Shown piece after piece: positions 61,691-64,000 of a stretch of DNA of 64,000 bases. The number at the start of each line of letters is the position of its first letter. The stretch's first letter is position 1. The notes beneath the pieces are model-generated. The model searched no databases and had not been told where the DNA came from. It saw nothing but the letters and a program-made list of their open reading frames with translations. The position numbers and the translations under genes are program-made. Source of the DNA: Clostridiales bacterium (lineage in GTDB: Bacteria > Bacillota > Clostridia > Lachnospirales > Lachnospiraceae); NCBI GenBank assembly GCA_023663185.1, contig JAMPHY010000009.1, positions 63,751-127,750 on the forward strand, given 5' to 3'.

Positions 61691-64000
61691 TCCCGATAAT
61701 AACCTTTTCTCCATTGACGTTCCACTCTTTAGATACCGCAAGCCGCTCATTGTCCGTAATGCTCTGCGCCAGAACCTTGCCCGATATCATGGCTTCATTT
61801 TTGTGTACTATCTTGGATATCTTCTCATTATCGCAGATTGATACTTTAATATGATCCATCACTTCAAAGTCCGCATCTTTACGCATGGTCTGAATCTTAC
61901 TTATTACTTCATATACAAAGCCTTCCTCAATAAGCTCGTCAGTCAGTTTCGTATCCAATACCACGGTAACAGTATTGTCAGCTTCCGATACATAGCCTTC
62001 CTTTTGCGCCATTTCAATAAGCAAATCTTCCTTAGCCAGAGAAATCTCTACTCCGTCCACTTCAAACTTAAGCGTGCCTTTGTCATTCAGCTCGTCCATC
62101 GCAAGATTGCCGTCCACACTGCTTAAATACTTCTGGATACCGCCAAGCTGTTTGCCGTATTTAGGTCCTACCGTACGAAGCTGCGGTTTGAAGCTATAAC
62201 TTGTAAAGTCTCGCACATCATCGGTAAAGATAATCTTCTTCACATTCAGTTCGTCTTTTATGATATCCTGATAAAATTCGCTTAACTCATTCTGCGCTTT
62301 GACAAACATGGTTCCGATTGGCTGACGGTTCTTAATATTAGCGGCGTTACGCGCTGCGCGTCCCATCACGACAATCTTTAAGACTTCTTCCATATCGTCT
62401 TCCAGCTTTACGTCAATCATTTTCTCATCTGACACAGGGAAGTCACACAGATGAATACTCTCCGGAGCATTTTTATCAATGCTTCTTACCAGATTCTGAT
62501 ATATTTCCTCCGTCATAAAAGGAATCATGGGCGCAGCTGCTTTGCATATATTAACCAGAGCCGTATATAAAGTCATATAAGCGTTAACCTTATCCTGCTC
62601 CATTCCCTTCGCCCAGAAACGCTCGCGGCTTCTTCTGACATACCAGTTGCTCATTTCATCAACAAAGTTATCCAGTACGCGCGCCGCCTCCGGAATCTTA
62701 TATTCGTTCAGATTGGCGTCTACTTCCTTAACCGCCGTATTTAACTTGGATAAAAGCCACTTATCCATAACGGGAAGTTTATCATAATCCAATGAATACT
62801 TCGTCGCATCGAAATTGTCGATATTCGCATACAGTATGAAAAAGGCATAAGTATTCCACAATGTACCTAAAAACTTACGCTGTCCTTCCTGTACCGCTTT
62901 TCCGTGGAATCTGTTAGGCAGCCACGGCGCCGAATTGATATAGAAATACCAGCGGATTGCATCTGCACCGTATGTTTCCAGAGCTTCAAACGGATCTACT
63001 GCATTTCCCTTTGATTTGGACATTTTCTGCCCGTTTTCGTCCTGTACATGTCCAAGAACGATTACATTTTCAAAAGGAGACTTATTAAACAGCAGGGTTG
63101 ATTCTGCCATCAGGGAATAGAACCAGCCGCGCGTCTGGTCTACCGCTTCCGAGATAAACTGCGCCGGAAACTGCTTTTCAAAAAAATCCTTATTTTCAAA
63201 GGGATAATGATGCTGTGCAAAAGGCATGGCGCCCGAATCAAACCAGCAGTCGATAACCTCCGGCACACGCTTCATTATTTTGCTGCAATTTGGACATTTA
63301 ATCGTAATCTCATCTATATACGGTCTGTGAAGTTCTACCGTCTTAGCCGCAGGATTACCGCTCATCTTCTCAAGCTCTTCACGTGAACCGATTGACTCCA
63401 TATGTCCGCACGACTCGCACTCCCAGACATTAAGCGGCGTTCCCCAATAGCGATTGCGTGAAATACCCCAGTCCTGAATATTTTCCAGCCAGTTTCCGAA
63501 GCGTCCTTCTCCGATGGACTCTGGAATCCAGTTGACAGTCTTATTATTGCGTACCAAATCGTCGCGTACTGCCGTCATTTTAATAAACCACGACTCCCTT
63601 GCATAATAAATAAGCGGGGTATCACATCTCCAGCAGAACGGATAATCATGCTCGAATTTAGGCGCGTCAAATAATTTTCCTTCTTTATCCAAATCCTTCA
63701 GAATTTCGGGATCGGCTTTCTTTACGAACAGTCCGGCATAGGCGGTCTCCTGCGTCATTTCACCTTTGCCGTTTACGAACTGTACGAAAGGAAGGTCGTA
63801 TTTGCGTCCTACCTGCGCATCGTCTTCACCGAAGGCAGGCGCTATATGCACGATACCTGTACCGTCCGTCATGGTAACATAGGTATCGCAGGTTATAAAA
63901 TGCCCTTTCTTATGCTGTTTTGCCGCCGCTTCTCCCGCGCAGGCAAACAAAGGCTCGTATTCTTTATATTCCAAATCCGTTCCTACATAAGTTTCCAGTA
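61677..64000 (-). CDS. ileS: isoleucine--tRNA ligase, C-terminal part (runs off window)
   Basis: The reading frame stays open to the right edge, so the N-terminus is missing; about 774 residues are visible. It begins within the editing domain (ETYVGTDLEYKEYEPL, GTGIVHIAPAFGEDDAQVG). The catalytic part follows, with the WCWR-type zinc region FCWRCDTPLIYYAR, SISRNRYWGTPLNVWEC, and the signature KMSKSKGN. The anticodon-binding domain and a C-terminal tail (VYEVISKIQTMRKDADFEVMDHIKV) come last. The cysteine pairs CESCGH and CPNC suggest a zinc-binding insertion, as in the longer clostridial or eukaryotic-like IleS. The stop codon region contains the -35 box of the next gene. Confidence 0.96.
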   Translation of the reverse strand, partial: LETYVGTDLEYKEYEPLFACAGEAAAKQHKKGHFITCDTYVTMTDGTGIVHIAPAFGEDDAQVGRKYDLPFVQFVNGKGEMTQETAYAGLFVKKADPEILKDLDKEGKLFDAPKFEHDYPFCWRCDTPLIYYARESWFIKMTAVRDDLVRNNKTVNWIPESIGEGRFGNWLENIQDWGISRNRYWGTPLNVWECESCGHMESIGSREELEKMSGNPAAKTVELHRPYIDEITIKCPNCSKIMKRVPEVIDCWFDSGAMPFAQHHYPFENKDFFEKQFPAQFISEAVDQTRGWFYSLMAESTLLFNKSPFENVIVLGHVQDENGQKMSKSKGNAVDPFEALETYGADAIRWYFYINSAPWLPNRFHGKAVQEGQRKFLGTLWNTYAFFILYANIDNFDATKYSLDYDKLPVMDKWLLSKLNTAVKEVDANLNEYKIPEAARVLDNFVDEMSNWYVRRSRERFWAKGMEQDKVNAYMTLYTALVNICKAAAPMIPFMTEEIYQNLVRSIDKNAPESIHLCDFPVSDEKMIDVKLEDDMEEVLKIVVMGRAARNAANIKNRQPIGTMFVKAQNELSEFYQDIIKDELNVKKIIFTDDVRDFTSYSFKPQLRTVGPKYGKQLGGIQKYLSSVDGNLAMDELNDKGTLKFEVDGVEISLAKEDLLIEMAQKEGYVSEADNTVTVVLDTKLTDELIEEGFVYEVISKIQTMRKDADFEVMDHIKVSICDNEKISKIVHKNEAMISGKVLAQSITDNERLAVSKEWNVNGEKVIIGIEKQ

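Overview
The window reads as the chromosome of a low-to-mid GC Firmicute, most likely a Lachnospiraceae-type clostridium. The reasons are strong AGGAGG-type ribosome binding sites, a Csp-like subtilase, a FliD-like protein, DUF4867/DUF6020/DUF6077-type proteins, GHKL/LytTR agr signalling, and low-GC protein relatives throughout. This placement comes from family recognition, not from a search. No rRNA, tRNA, CRISPR array, transposase or phage gene was seen.

Layout. 0-5.2 kb: a FliD-like protein (+) converges on a three-gene sugar operon (-) coding for a xylulokinase, a DUF4867 protein and a fucose/arabinose-isomerase-like enzyme. 5.3-12 kb: carbamate kinase, then LspA, a Csp-like subtilase, a long ClpX and an HtrA protease. 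12-34 kb: a minus-strand cell-surface polysaccharide locus. It holds GlmS, several GT2 glycosyltransferases, an LCP ligase, a polyprenyl-phosphate sugar transferase, a phosphoglucomutase, a methyltransferase-kinase fusion, a Wzm/Wzt ABC exporter with a Wzt-type C-terminal domain, RfbC/A/B and a GH25 muramidase. 34-43.4 kb: a second very large GH25 protein with an acidic cytoplasmic repeat, a zinc-ribbon protein, a membrane-anchored SGNH-like protein, two membrane proteins, GtrA, a UDP-glucuronate 4-epimerase and UDP-glucose dehydrogenase.

43.5-50.3 kb is a regulatory island. It contains two GHKL histidine kinases, AgrB, a 42-residue AgrD-like peptide overlapping agrB, two LytTR response regulators and two small XRE regulators with a shared promoter/operator pattern. 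The kinase-agrBD-kinase block is bracketed by two inverted copies of a long nested palindromic element. The predicted autoinducer has Ser, not Cys, at the ring-closing position.

50.3-64 kb: more polysaccharide genes (an O-antigen polymerase/ligase-like protein, a DUF6020-type membrane protein, a DPM1/GtrB-like GT2, a GNAT acetyltransferase, a polytopic membrane protein and a WecE-type aminotransferase), then glycogen phosphorylase and the C-terminal part of IleS running off the right edge.

How the genes could work together (inference). GlgP and phosphoglucomutase supply glucose-1-P. RfbA and RfbB make dTDP-4-keto-6-deoxyglucose. From there RfbC leads toward dTDP-rhamnose (RfbD is not in the window), or WecE plus the GNAT enzyme lead toward dTDP-Fuc4NAc. 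Ugd and the 4-epimerase make UDP-GlcA and UDP-GalA. The sugar transferase starts the lipid-linked chain, the GT2 enzymes extend it, the methyltransferase-kinase may cap it, Wzm/Wzt exports it and the LCP enzyme attaches it to the wall. The agr island is well placed to control the locus by cell density.
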